Positions 11,260 through 22,027 of a stretch of 64,000 bases of DNA are shown here, piece by piece. Each line of letters opens with the position of its first letter. The stretch's first letter is position 1. The position numbers were made by a program, and so were the translations under genes. This DNA comes from Massospora cicadina (lineage: Eukaryota; Entomophthoromycota; Entomophthoromycetes; Entomophthorales; Entomophthoraceae). The stretch lies in the NCBI GenBank assembly GCA_022478985.1, contig JAKSZP010015890.1, forward strand, positions 62,001 to 126,000, read 5' to 3'. The notes under the pieces were generated by a model. It saw only the letters and a list, made by a program, of their open reading frames with translations. It was not told the DNA's origin and did no database searches.

Positions 11260-11829
11260 GCTGAGTTGAGTTTACTAGAAAATAAAAACACTGAATTATC
11301 TAACTAATATGGAACATTAAAGAAGCAAAAAAACAGGATCATCAGCAGACCACCGGGGAAAAACCAATTAGAGGCTGGAATGCTGGTGGATCCCAAATAC
11401 ATCCATCTATCAACGATTGGGGTAAATGAGAACTCCGTAACAATTTATGAACCACCTTCAGAGTGAATATGAGAAAATATACCCAGCATCAGTGATATCC
11501 TAATAATAGGATTCCAAATTTTGCCGACCAATACCCTAGACCAAAGCTGTGGATTATTCCACCATAATATTAATCAGGAAGAGCGAAGATGACACTTCAA
11601 AAACTTCCTTAACATGAACACTTCAACGTTAATGGGATACTTGTGGAGCATTGGCAATATTGGCGATTATATTAATAAATATGTACAACCGACTAGTTAA
11701 ACTTGAAAGCCATCTAAGTACAGCAGCAGGCAGTGAACGCAGATCTTGTTGAGTATACCCAAAGTAACAGCGTACAACAGCAGGCGCTGATGTGACAATT
11801 ATATGTCAGTTTTCAGCAGATTCGCGCTG

Positions 11830-13490
11830 GTTTGGATTCCACCTCACAGTGTGTCCAACAATCAAACACCCAAATCAAGAATCTAGTGGCCAAGCTGAAT
11901 ACAAAACTTTGGGGGATAGTCGAGGAGATCATCAACCATATCAGGTTTAATTACCAATGGAAACATGATGTGGATAAGCATTGCCAACTAGATGAATCAA
12001 ATGTTGCTGATAAATTCAAGCTCAGGAGGCAGCTGTGCCAAGGGCTGCAGCCAACACTGAAACTCACACAGTCATACTCGATTTAGTTAAAGGAATACAA
12101 GAAATTAAGAGTACCATCAATGATATGGAAAGAAAATTTGATCGAGTCAATGAAGAGATGAGATCAAAAATTGATATGCTTTGCATGGAAGTAGAAATCA
12201 TTAACAAGAACGCTTTAGAATTGGCAACTCAATCTGAGTTAGATTCATTGAAACTCAAAGTCATTAAATTAGATGATGAAATGGTCAAATATGAAATGGA
12301 GAACCATGAATTGCATGAGCATTTATTCCATTTCCAAAACTGAGAGGGCAAGCTGCAGAAAGAAGTCGAAACCCTGAAAGCGATTTTACATGAGGAAATT
12401 GATAAAAATCGTCAACTTTGGGAAAATGACCAAAAACGCTTGGCTTGGGAAGATAAAATCCTGAGACGATTGAATGACCTCAAAAACTCTAAGTATACTT
12501 GTTCACAGGATGAGTACTATGAGGCGAATTTATTTGAGGAGGAATTGGCATCCATTGAAGCAGAGAGTATTGCTGACAGCACTGTCCAATCTGTTAGGGA
12601 AATGCCCCCAACCATTGTGGCACTTCCTGAAGTAACACCTGAATAAACTCCAGTGTCTGCTCAAATCCTGATCAGAAGTGCTGGCCCAATTATTGTTGAA
12701 GATTTCAAAAGTACTCCAAAGTTGCCCGCTTTCCATCAGGATAATGCGCCTGCCTTCTTCCAGTTATTTGAAATGATGATGTACGGTTATAGTGACAGAC
12801 AAAAAGCTGTCACCGTCATAAATTGTCTCAATACTTCTTGCCAAAACCTAGTTTTGCCTTACCTTCGTGGGGAGAACTGGAGTTACAATGAGGCGAAGGA
12901 GGCAATTCTGACCAAATTTGGTAGTCCAGATAAGATGGCAGCTCAGAAAAAGAAATCAGGGGCATTCAATATAAGAAGGATGAAACAGTGGGTGCGTTCA
13001 CCAATCATTTCTATAAGGAAGCTCAAATCCTCAATGGGGCCAACATGATGACCAATTTTGATGGGAAAATTGCGATGAAGAACGTGTTGCACCCTCATCA
13101 AGGATTGCACCAAATGATGTCCTCCACTTTGACCAGTAAATACACCATTGCTCAAATTATAGAACATCTGAAGGTTCTATCAGCAACGTTCAACGCACCA
13201 AATTGGACATACAAGCCAAATAACCAGTCAAACAATAGTAAGGGACCAGGGCGATTCCCTGACAAATCCAGAGATTTCAACAATCGTGGGAATCAAGATA
13301 AACAGATTGAAGGAGCTAGACCATTCAAGCCTTGGTTAACTTGCAATAAGTGTGGACCTGCATGGACATTTCGCCAATAACTGTGGACAACGCAAACCAA
13401 AGGATCAGGTTAACTTAGTCCAGCATAAGGATAAACAGGAAACTTCTGATGGGCAGGGAAAAGACCATTCTGTCTAGACGCGGAACAGTC
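11830..13490 (+). pseudogene. Gy3 Gag with coiled coil and CCHC knuckle
   Basis: Gag forms the particle and binds RNA. The N-terminal half (about 12035-12343 and 12440-12646) is rich in heptads (IKSTINDMERKFDRVNEEM, SELDSLKLKVIKLDDEM) and reads as a long coiled coil. The central Gag domain is at 12653-13170 (LPAFHQDNAPAFFQLFEMM, LPYLRGENWSYNEAKEAI, LTKFGS). A zinc knuckle CNKCG...HGHFANNC lies at about 13340-13392 but is split by a frame change between its halves. Stops occur at about 12341, 12644 and 13046. Confidence 0.8.
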
Positions 13491-13899
13491 TAGAACTGCA
13501 GGTAACCAAGTTCCCTGGATAAATCAAATAGTTCGGACAAGTCAGATCTATTTGTAGATGAGCCTAAATTAGACCCCATCATCAGATCGTGCACCAAGAT
13601 GTAAATGTAATAACAAGATCAAAATCAAAGATGATTTCTCCAAAAATTATACAGGAAGTAGCTCGCCCGTATTCCTGACAGATAGCAGAGAAGGTCCAAA
13701 ATGCTGAAGATGAGACGGACTTATTGTTTATCCAGGTTAGATGGAGTTATGTATCAATTCCAAATGGTACAATTTGAGAAACGTTCCCTGATATATCAGC
13801 ACAGTAAATTCATACCCTGGATTCTGCCAACGAATCTGCTATACATGCAGTAAACAATAGCTTATCTTATTTTTCTGAAAGCACATATACAGATATTTT

Positions 13900-14360
13900 G
13901 TGAACTGAATCCCCGTCAGACCAATAATTGACAGTGGAGCGCCAATTAATATAGTATCGACCAAATTAGTAAAGAAATTAAAGGCCAAACCGGATTTGGA
14001 GCACTGGAATCAGTACGGGATGGCAGGCCCTGACTCTACAACTTCCTGTGGGGCTTATAGCGCTCTAACACTATGGTTTAGATCCTTGGTCATATCAGCG
14101 CCAGCGCTTGTTCTCGCCAACCAGAATTATGACATACTCATTGGCACTGATTTCATGTGGAAGTATGGGGTCAAATGTGACTTTGAAGGAGACACTTTGA
14201 TGATTCTGGGGCAAACGCTGCTGCTTGTCTATCAACGCAAGGGGAAAGCGCCCCTCAGTAGATGGAATAATTTCATCAATTTAGTCTATAAGGATGGAAT
14301 AATACCTATTGGTTACAAATTAGTTGGAAGAAAAGCCCAGAAATTAACTAAATATTAAAA
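13900..14360 (+). pseudogene. Gy3 aspartic protease
   Basis: The catalytic motif is RPIIDSGAPINIVSTKLVKK at about 13915-13975 (Asp-Ser-Gly). The frame 13996-14358 continues to NQNYDILIGTDFMWKYG (about 14120-14170), the second conserved block. A 540-bp stretch between the Gag knuckle and this motif (13490-13900) is poor in recognisable coding text. Confidence 0.8.
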
Positions 14361-14599
14361 CGAGAATTGTGGGATCCAATCTATTCTAAAGAAGAATTCA
14401 TAATTCAGCCAGGAATGCAGCAAATCGTGGAGACTGGACTGACTTTGGAGATCCTGGAGCATATATTCAGGAAATGAAGCTCCTTGGCAACAATCAAGGA
14501 TTGCACCTAGGGTAGCCCCAAGAATTTTAATCCCAGGTCATGAAGAAATTTGGGTTATTTTAGCCAATCTGGAAAAATCTCCAATAAAGGTCAAATGAA

Positions 14600-15760
14600 A
14601 CCAGGTGGTCACATTTTCCCAACTAAACCTGTTATTGGAGATTTGTTCCTTTCTTGAATTTGGTGAATTGGACGAAATGGGACTTCCAAAAGAAAATGAC
14701 GGGACTATCCACATGCTAATCAAATGGGATCAGTTAGCCAGATTAACGGAGGACCAGAAAGATAAAGTTCTGGCCTTATTCAAGAAATACTGAGTTATTT
14801 TTGCGCAGGGTGACCATTATCTCAGGTGTGCAAAGGATAATTTACACCAAGTTGATATTGGAGATGATGGGCTGATTCAATTGAGGCCTGTTCAAAGGTC
14901 CAGGGCAGCATAGGCAGTTGTTGCTGAAGAAATTGAAAAACTCTTAGAGCATGGAATTCTTGTACCATCATCCAGCCCATGGGCGAGTCCTATATTAATA
15001 GTTAAGAAGAAAGACGGTTCAAATTGAGTCACGCAGATTACTGTCGGTTAAATAAAATCATGAAAAAGGACTTGTACCCCCTGCCTAGGATTAATGACAC
15101 GCTGGATCAGTTAGGAGGAGCCAATTTTTCTCCACCATGGACTTAATCTCCAATATTGGGAGATAGACATGCCCCTAGAAGACCAAGAGAAGTATGCTAT
15201 TATCACAGCACAAGGGTCTTACCAGCTGATGAGGATGCCTCAAGGCTTATGCAAAACCCACGCGACATTTCAACGGGCTATGGATACATTTTTGTCAGAT
15301 TTGAAGCTATCCTGTGTCCTGGTATATCTGGACGACATTGATGTATTCAGCCAAACGTTTACTGATCACTTACAACATCTTGGGGAAGTATTCAAAAGAC
15401 TGGCTTTGGCGAATCTCAAAATCAAGCCAAGAAAATGCCATTTCTTTAAGGAGGAATTAGAATACTTATGATTTGTAATTAATGCTGAGGGACTTAAGCC
15501 CAAAGTTTAAAAGATAGAAGCGATTAATTAAATGTCAGTCCCCAAAAGCGTATGCAATATTCAAGTTTTACTCAGAATGGTTGGCTACTATAGTCAATTC
15601 ATCAAGGATTTTGCAAAAATAGCCGAGCCACTTTTCCACCTGTTGAAAGATCCAAAGAAGGGATTCATCTGGAGTGATGAGGCTCAACTAGCATTTGTTG
15701 AATTAAGGAAATACTTGATGACAAGTCTGATTTTAAAATACCCAAATTTTTAGAAACCAT
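14600..15760 (+). pseudogene. Gy3 reverse transcriptase
   Basis: The N-terminal region has LFKKY, then HGILVPSSSPWASPILIVKKKDGS-like text (about 14945-15020). The palm has a decayed FSTMDL at 15130 and ALEDQEKYAIITAQGSYQLMRMPQGL (15169-15245). VLVYLDDIDVFSQTFTDHL has an intact YLDD at 15325-15339. The thumb reads HLGEVFKRLALANLKIKPRKCHFF. The connection is at 15532-15753 (MVGYYSQFIKDFAKIAEPLF). Stops at about 14791, 15027, 15150 and 15469 break it. Confidence 0.88.
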
Positions 15761-16150
15761 TCATTATTCATTTGGATGCGTTACTGATGGCGATAGGAGC
15801 CATCCTTAACCAAGTGGATGACAAGGGGGATGAACACCCCATGGCATATGTCAGCCAAACACTGTCAAAGGCTGAGAGGAATTATATGGTTATGGAGCGA
15901 GAATGTCTTTCAGTTATCTATGCATGAAAGCAGTTTTGAGTCTATATCCATGGAATGCACTTCAAGGTCATAACCAACCATGCCTCTCTCCGATGGCTTC
16001 ATAACCTTAAAGAACCAGAGGGGAGATTAGTGTGGTGGGCTTTGAAGTTACAGGCCTACAACTTTGAGAGAGAACATCAGGCGGGAAATAAGAATCAGAA
16101 TGCTGATGGTCTGTCTAGGTTGCCAACTGTTCTTGCTGTGCAAGATTGTG
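15760..16150 (+). pseudogene. Gy3 RNase H
   Basis: It removes the RNA strand of the hybrid. HLDALLMAIGAILNQ (about 15770-15815), HPMAYVSQTLSKAERNYMV and ECLSVIYA follow, then FKVITNHASLRWLHNL (the TDHxSL motif with Asp changed to Asn) and NADGLSRLP (16096-16122), a typical end of gypsy RNase H. A stop at about 15925 interrupts it. Confidence 0.85.
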
Positions 16151-16154
16151 CTGA

Positions 16155-17340
16155 TGACCTATTCAAGCAAATGATCCATGGGGAATTGCAGGAAGAGCCA
16201 ATCGAAATTCAAAAAGTGTTAAAGAAGACAGTGGAAAATACTGAGCTCATTAATGGACAATTATTCAAAATAACAAATGAAAAGAAGCCTTTATTTCTGA
16301 AACCATCAGAAAACACTGAGTTAATTTGGGCTGCCCACAAGGTTGTTGGACATGGTGGGTTAAGGAGACGCTTGAACATATCTGGCAATACTACTATTGG
16401 GAGTCACTGAGTTTTGACGTTACTAATTATATAACCTGTTGCATGGAATGTCAGATCCATAAGCCCCATAAGAACATGACGAATTACCATTTAGTGAATC
16501 CAGGGTTTGCATGGCACATGGTTTCAATCAATGTTATGGGGCCACTAAGTGCAAGTACAGGTGAGGTACGTTACATAATAGTAGCATAGACCACCTTATG
16601 AGATGGGTCAAAACCTGAGCCTTGAGTCGAGCAGATGCCCTAAGTACCGCCAAATTCATCCTAGAGCAGGTGGTATACCAACATGGGTGTCCCCAAGTGT
16701 TGCTGAGCAACAACGGGATTAATTTTACCTCATTCATAATTCCACGCCTGAATGAACTAATGGGAATTAAGGGGTGGTGTCTGCACCCTATAAGCCTAAA
16801 ATAAACGGAGTTGTGGAATGAGTCAATGAGACACTTGCTGCTACATTATGGAAGCTAATCTCATGTAAAATGTTATCTTGGGCGTCTTATCTAAGTTTGG
16901 TAACTTTTGCATATAATATCAGTTTCCATTTGGTGATGGGAAAATGCCATTTGAATTATTGTACAGGCAGAGAGCAGCATTGTCACCTATTCTCTATTCA
17001 GCAGTGGAGCTGACTCTGGGGAAGAGTGTGGATAAATATCTATATTGACTCATGAACATAATAGTGGATCTACAATCTCAAGCCTGTGATACAACAATCA
17101 AGAAAAGGATTCAGGCTAAAAAAGCCAATGATAAGAGTCAATCCTTTCTTAGGGAATTTACCATTGGAGATCAAGTAGACTATTGCAATACCCATGTGTT
17201 TTGTCACCAAAATAATCTAGATGCATTATGATTGGGACTGTTTGAGGTTATTGCAAAAACAGCAAATGATGTCTACACAATCAAAAATACATCTGATGGT
17301 CATGTGATTAATGAAGTACATAGCAAATTTCTTAAAAATG
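16155..17340 (+). pseudogene. Gy3 integrase
   Basis: The zinc-binding HHCC domain has HKVVGHGG (16336-16359) and CCMECQIHKPHKN (16437-16475). The core begins HMVSINVMGPLSASTG, where Asn replaces the first catalytic Asp, and continues VLLSNNGINFTS with Asn at the second catalytic Asp as well. Decayed C-terminal text KKRIQAKKANDKSQSF and FTIGDQV lies near 17100-17180, ending at about 17340 (IKNTSDGHVI). Many stops are present. Confidence 0.85.
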
Positions 17341-17429
17341 GTATTTTTATATATATGTATATGTAAAAAAAATGAAAAAAACAATAGAAAAAAATGGATA
17401 AAAAAAGAAAAAAGTCATTTTAAATTTTT

Positions 17430-18540
17430 TTAAATTTCTTTTATTTTTATGCCTCAGGCTGCGAATTATGAGCTCTTCTTCAATGCCTCTAGAGAGAGGG
17501 AGGTTGAATGATGATGTTGTGAAAGAGGTTGCCAAAGTTAATCTGAGATTGGATACTTGCAAGGGATAGAGCAAGCTAAAACCAAGTTCTTTGAACCCAA
17601 GGTGGACTCTGCAAATATGCAATGATGGGAAGAGTAATGGGGACGTCCAGTTTGGCAAGTCAGGAAACCCTGGATTGGGGAGGAAAACAGCAATGCATGA
17701 ATATGCAATCTGCAAACAAGTCTGTGTAATCTTGATATGGCACAGGCACCAGAAGCTGTGTCCGGAGTGCTTAATGATGGACTTTGTCAAGAACACTTGG
17801 CATATAAGATAACAGCGAACAAGGAAAATGTTCAGGGGGCTGCTGAACCATACCACTGATTATCACCATTAAGGGAAGATATCGCCTGATAGTCCCAGTC
17901 ACGAAGTAATTGTGCAGGCAGCGAACAGCATCTTGAAGGTGGCAGCTGTGGGCCTCCTGAAAGTGGAAGAGAAAGGAAAGGTGAAAATTTGGTGATGCGG
18001 GGAGTGAAGTAGCCCATGTACAAAGCACTTTCCCTGAAAATCGGAGTGCAAAGGAGGCAGAATCCTGATCAAGTATTCTACCAAGGTCACGAGGCGCAAA
18101 GGAGATATTAAGTGCCTTGGTTAATTTACCCTGAAGTTTATGATATGGAAGTTTGATGTGCTCATCATTACAGATTGTCAATTTGGTAGACAAGATAGTC
18201 ATTTTGTAAAATTGGCCAATTTGGAAAAGGAACTTAGGAAGAAGATCTGAATCAATCAGGAAAGATTGATCCAAGTCAGGAGAAATCTCTTCATTATGAT
18301 CAAGGTCAATTACTGGATTTAAACCGATGGGAGATGAATCCAGTATCGCCTCAAAATTAAGCTCAGCGATAAGAGAATGAGGGAATAATAAATGGGAATT
18401 CAATTATTGAACAGCCAACCCTGTCCCCTCTTCATAAATTTAACTGTTGCGGGAAGAGCAGAAGAGGTGATTGCCAAATCAAGTTGACTTGGGGGGCTGG
18501 AACTAGGTGGACTGGAAAGGATACCTATTTGAGCGGTTTG
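17430..18540 (-). CDS. Antisense open frames between Gy3 integrase and 3' LTR, unknown
   Basis: On the opposite strand to the element, a frame of 210 codons (18403-17771) and an overlapping one of 169 codons (17856-17347) are open in a region where every sense frame of Gy3 is closed. The first begins MNSHLLFPHSLIAELNFEA, is acidic in its first third (DLDHNEEISPDLDQ) and later rich in His, Cys and aromatic residues. No known domain is recognised. Other gypsy families in the window have little space between integrase and LTR (about 125 bp in Gy6), so this is an extra segment of Gy3. It could be an acquired gene, an additional element-encoded ORF, or chance. Confidence 0.4.
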
Positions 18541-18659
18541 TGACATCACTCAAAAGTGGGAGGCGTTCACTTCGTTCAGACTAGATAAGATTCGTTCATA
18601 GAAGGAACTATTTGATGAAGATATTTTTATAGTTAATAATCTGGTCAAGCGGGAGGATG

Positions 18660-19550
18660 TGTGGGAATTTATATGACAACATTATCCAGCTTGCAAATTA
18701 TCTAAGCTTCAATTTAAGATAATTGGTTCATTTATTTAATTTAGCCTATTGATTAAGCTTTGAGACGTTGATCAATTATTCCATCTCATTGGCAATAATC
18801 ACTGATTAAATGGTTAATTGTAATTCACAGAGGATCAAATCTGATGAGAAATATAATTTCAATTTTGTCAGGGATGGTTGTCGACAATTTGGAGATGAGT
18901 AAATTGACTCAAAATGGGGAATTATTCATGGGAAATCATTGGGTTTGGTAGCCAATATATGGGCTGACATGAATAGCGATTTAATTATGCTATTCCTCGT
19001 GAATATCAGCTGGAATATTTCCTGAAATTGAACCAATAACCCTTTTCTGTCAGCTAGGCGTGCTGAGACCATTGCAGATATCCCTTTTCATCAGCTAGGC
19101 ATGCTGAGACCATTGCAGATATCCCTTTTCATCAGGTAGGCGTGCTGAGACCTTGTGGATATCCCTTTTCATCAGCTAGGCTTGCCGAGAATCTTGTGGT
19201 TACCATGAGTACCCCTAACACATGTCCTTCATCATTTTACCCTATAAATAATCCCTCATTCCACTAATAAAAAACACCTTAGTACTGTGAATACTTTATT
19301 GTTTTCAATTGTGGATTGCTTACTTCAAAGTGAAGTTTGAATAAGTCTTCCTGTCTAAGTGTCAATGCCACCCTTATAGTGAGGCTGAAGTCACTTATAC
19401 CTCCATATTGCCAGAGTAGGGCTGAAGCTACTCAACTATCTGAACTTGACAAGGCTAATTGTCTTCATACAATTATCAAATTCATATTTATTCCCAGAGG
19501 TCAGTAGTTAAGCAAACCTGTGCACCAGTAGAAACCCCTCGGTTTTTACA
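18660..19550 (+). repeat. Gy3 3' LTR
   Basis: It begins TGTGGGAATTTATATGAC just after a purine tract (GCGGGAGGATG, 18649-18659) and ends GGTTTTTACA. The tandem TATCCCTTTTC units number about four here (roughly 19036-19200) against three in the 5' LTR, while the AGTGAGGCTGAAGTCACTTA unit set is shorter than in the 5' LTR. Confidence 0.9.
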
Positions 19551-20130
19551 AATGGCAAGAACTTTACCTCCAGAGTAGTAAAAATCCTGGCAACATCAAT
19601 GGGAGCCCAACAACTTTTCTTGGCTCCATACAATCCCTCCACTAACGGAACTGTGGAAAGAGCAAATGGTACCCTGGTATTTATTCTACAAAAATGGCCT
19701 CTTCTGATCCCCTTCACTGGAATCAATACTTACCCATTGGCCTCATAGCCTACCAAAGTTGTTATAACTGGGTATTGAAAATACCTATTCCATGTCTTGT
19801 ATGGGCGAGAAACAGGGATACCTGTTCTCCTAGTTAAGGGTGTATTCTCTTCTAGAGTTGAGGAGCCTGAGAAGGTCATGAGAAGATTGGCTCAGCGCAT
19901 CATTCAATTCCAATGTGAGACAATGACCAATTTAATATAAACTGTGATTAAAGAAGGCCAGGTGGCAAATGAGCTCAGAACCCTCCTTCCTACATTACAA
20001 GTTTCTGACGTGGTATTATACTACCATAATCACATCACACCTAGAAGTGGTAAGCTTGGAACAACTTGGGAGGGTCCCTTCACCGTCACATACAAGAGAG
20101 GAAATGAATATTCTTTAAGTCGCTAGCTAC
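19551..20130 (+). pseudogene. Gy2 integrase, remainder after Gy3
   Basis: The reading continues with NFTSRVVKIL and NPSTNGTVERANGTL (about 19625-19668), which carries the catalytic Glu. Frames then change repeatedly. A C-terminal fragment at 19944-20126 contains VSDVVLYYHNHITPRSGKLGTTWEGPFTV, the beta-barrel part of the integrase C-terminus. No chromodomain follows. The coding region ends about 75 bp before the 3' LTR. Confidence 0.8.
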
Positions 20131-20202
20131 CAGTATTACCATAAATTGCATTCATGGCTGTTTCCTCCGGCCCTACTTACCCCAACATTCTTGAGGGGGT
20201 GA

Positions 20203-20946
20203 TGTCAGAAATTTGCCTTTGCAGCTTAAAAATAAAAATGTCCTAGGGCGAGTTCCACCAAAAAAGGGAAAAGTCAGCCATTTGAAATTTTCTGAGGCTA
20301 TTAGGAGCTTTGTAAGTGTTGATGTCGATGATATCAGCCAAAAGACCATGGCTGATTCTCAGTGGAGCCCTGTAAACTGGGGTAACACCATTTTGAAACC
20401 GGCATGGGCACTCTCATTAAAATCAAATGATCAGATTTCACCAATTGCATGATAGGCTTTAGGGAAACCAGCAGAAGGTACTCCCCCAACCAGCACCAAG
20501 TTCTTCACCACACTTCTCGGGGGCCACCCCCTTTTATAGGCGTGGCGGCAGGCCCCTGAGGGGAGAATAATTTCTCAAGAGGTGACTGATTGGGGTACAT
20601 CAAAACCCTACCAAATGGGTATATTCTGCCCCAAAACCCCAAAGTCCGTGTATCAAAATTAACTAGCTTTCCCCATGATCTGATAGTATCAACACCAATA
20701 TTACCTAAATTGGAAAGCATCAAAGCTATTCCAAACCTAGCCCTGAATCCCTCCAACCTTCAAAAATAGTAAATATGAATCGTTTAAATATTGGAAAGGG
20801 ATCAATTTTAGCTTTACCCCCCATGCTCCTAATAAAACTATAAAAACCCAATTTAAACAGTAGCACTTATTTTATTTTTATTGAAACATTTGTGGGATCC
20901 AGCGGCATTAGCACCAGCGAGCACCCCATAAAGCTGGATACCTACA
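20203..20946 (+). repeat. Gy2 3' LTR
   Basis: It starts TGTCAGAAATT directly after a purine tract and stop (TTGAGGGGGTGA, 20191-20202) and ends CCTACA at 20946. The next five bases GCACT repeat those before the 5' LTR. Confidence 0.9.
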
Positions 20947-20951
20947 GCACT

Positions 20952-21676
20952 GATGGTTTGTCTGATGGTTACCAATCTGCTGCCCACCCCGCACCAATTC
21001 TGGCATGGGGTACAATCCTACCTCCCCCTCCCCCAAAGCCTGTTGCTGCAGCTACACCTACAGCCACTAATCAACCTCCACCTCGCCCCAGTGCCACACA
21101 CATAATTCCTCCAATTAAGTGCAGGATTGGACCCCAGTTCAATCCCATGCAGCTTCTAATAAATCAACCAATCCTTAATCATGCCAATTCCCCAATTCAA
21201 TTTAACCATAACCCATGGGAGTTTTTGGATGAAATTGACAAATCAGTTAATATCATTGAAGAACCATCGCTGCAATTCGACCAGTTCTGTAGTACAAAAT
21301 GGGATGCAGAATTCCCCCCTCATTTTTATGCCCCACAACCAAATACAAAACATTCTACAGCGACCACCAGCTTGCAGTAGAACCAGCCGCCACACCAGAG
21401 AAGCCGTCCCCTCCACAAAGCCACCGCCAAATCAGTGGTGGCACTCACTGGAGAAATTCCACCTCCTGTTATCCCCAAAATCTTACTCCAAAAAGTAAGA
21501 TTGATGTAAAACAATTACACAAAAATGTCACCAACACTATTCAGAACATGGTAACTGTAGCACATAATCTGAAAGCTAAGATTACCTTAACCAATATTTC
21601 CACATTCATTAAACTACTAGATGCCCACATTAAAGCTGAAAAAGCTTTAGCAAATAAATCACTGTTAATTTTATGA
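20952..21676 (+). pseudogene. HL-1 ORF1-like protein, C-terminal part
   Basis: This resumes the half-LINE reading after Gy2. It is a Pro-rich linker (PPPPPKPVAAATPTAT) followed by NPWEFLDEIDKSVN (about 21210-21255), a segment found in the other copies as NPWDLLAETDESGN (HL-3), in HL-4 as a decayed NPFEALK, and in HL-2. It then passes through several frames to about 21675. The remaining sequence to 22013 is a 3' untranslated region ending in the shared tail. No known catalytic domain is seen. Confidence 0.65.
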
Positions 21677-22027
21677 TTGGCAATTACTCAGAAGCACCAT
21701 CCATCAAAGATATTGAACCACTTGCTGCTGATGCCCCAATGCCCTTGCTATCTGCCTTGACACGCACCATACTCTGGGAAGAGGAAGCTGCTGCTGAAGA
21801 TGAGCCCCCAAATCCCCCTCCCCTTCCACCATGGAGGAATAAGCGATCTCCGCTGCCCGCTTGGTTGGTTCTTCTGTTTGGTGTGTTTCATTCAATAGCT
21901 CATTTTGGCGTTTTGTTTGAATCAATTAGTCACGTTACTTTTTAGTTTTAGTTCTTAGTTTGGTAATGTCCAACCCCTGGTCAGCTTACCTCAGTTAAAA
22001 TAAAAATAAAATGTTTAGAACAATTTT

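Larger units (their letters stand above)
10352..19550 (+). mobile_element. Gy3: complete-length Ty3/gypsy element (9.2 kb)
   Basis: The LTRs at 10352-11240 (889 bp) and 18660-19550 (891 bp) begin TGTGGGAA and end GGTTTTTACA. The TSD AATGG lies at 10347-10351 and 19551-19555. Inside are a primer-binding site, gag with a coiled coil and CCHC knuckle, protease, RT, RNase H and integrase in order, then an unusual 1.3-kb segment with antisense open frames before the 3' LTR. It is inserted in the Gy2 integrase and is therefore younger than Gy2. The Pol domains are clear but interrupted by stops, so it is inactive. Confidence 0.93.
3904..20946 (+). mobile_element. Gy2: Ty3/gypsy element inserted in HL-1, carrying Gy3 and a solo LTR
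   Basis: Two LTRs (3904-4650 and 20203-20946) flank gag, protease, RT, RNase H and integrase remains in the gypsy order. A 5-bp TSD GCACT occurs at 3899-3903 and 20947-20951, where the half-LINE frame resumes. A primer-binding-site-like motif follows the 5' LTR, and a purine tract GAGGGGG precedes the 3' LTR. Two later insertions interrupt it: the LTR-E solo LTR (6285-7909) and the whole of Gy3 (10352-19550). Without them the element is about 6.2 kb. Confidence 0.9.
3034..22013 (+). mobile_element. HL-1: half-LINE (ORF1-only retroposon), split by Gy2
   Basis: The element consists of 3034-3903 and 20952-22013, about 1.93 kb without the Gy2 insertion. It is bounded by a 14-bp TSD, TTTAGAACAATTTT, at 3020-3033 and 22014-22027. 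It starts with a CTCTCTTTCTGCTCA-like 5' end seen also in HL-2 and HL-3, encodes an ORF1-type protein only, and ends with the 3' tail shared with LINE-A and the SINE, then A-rich sequence (21962-22013). There is no endonuclease or RT, and the length matches the other two complete copies, so it moved as a unit of this size rather than being a decayed LINE. Confidence 0.85.
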
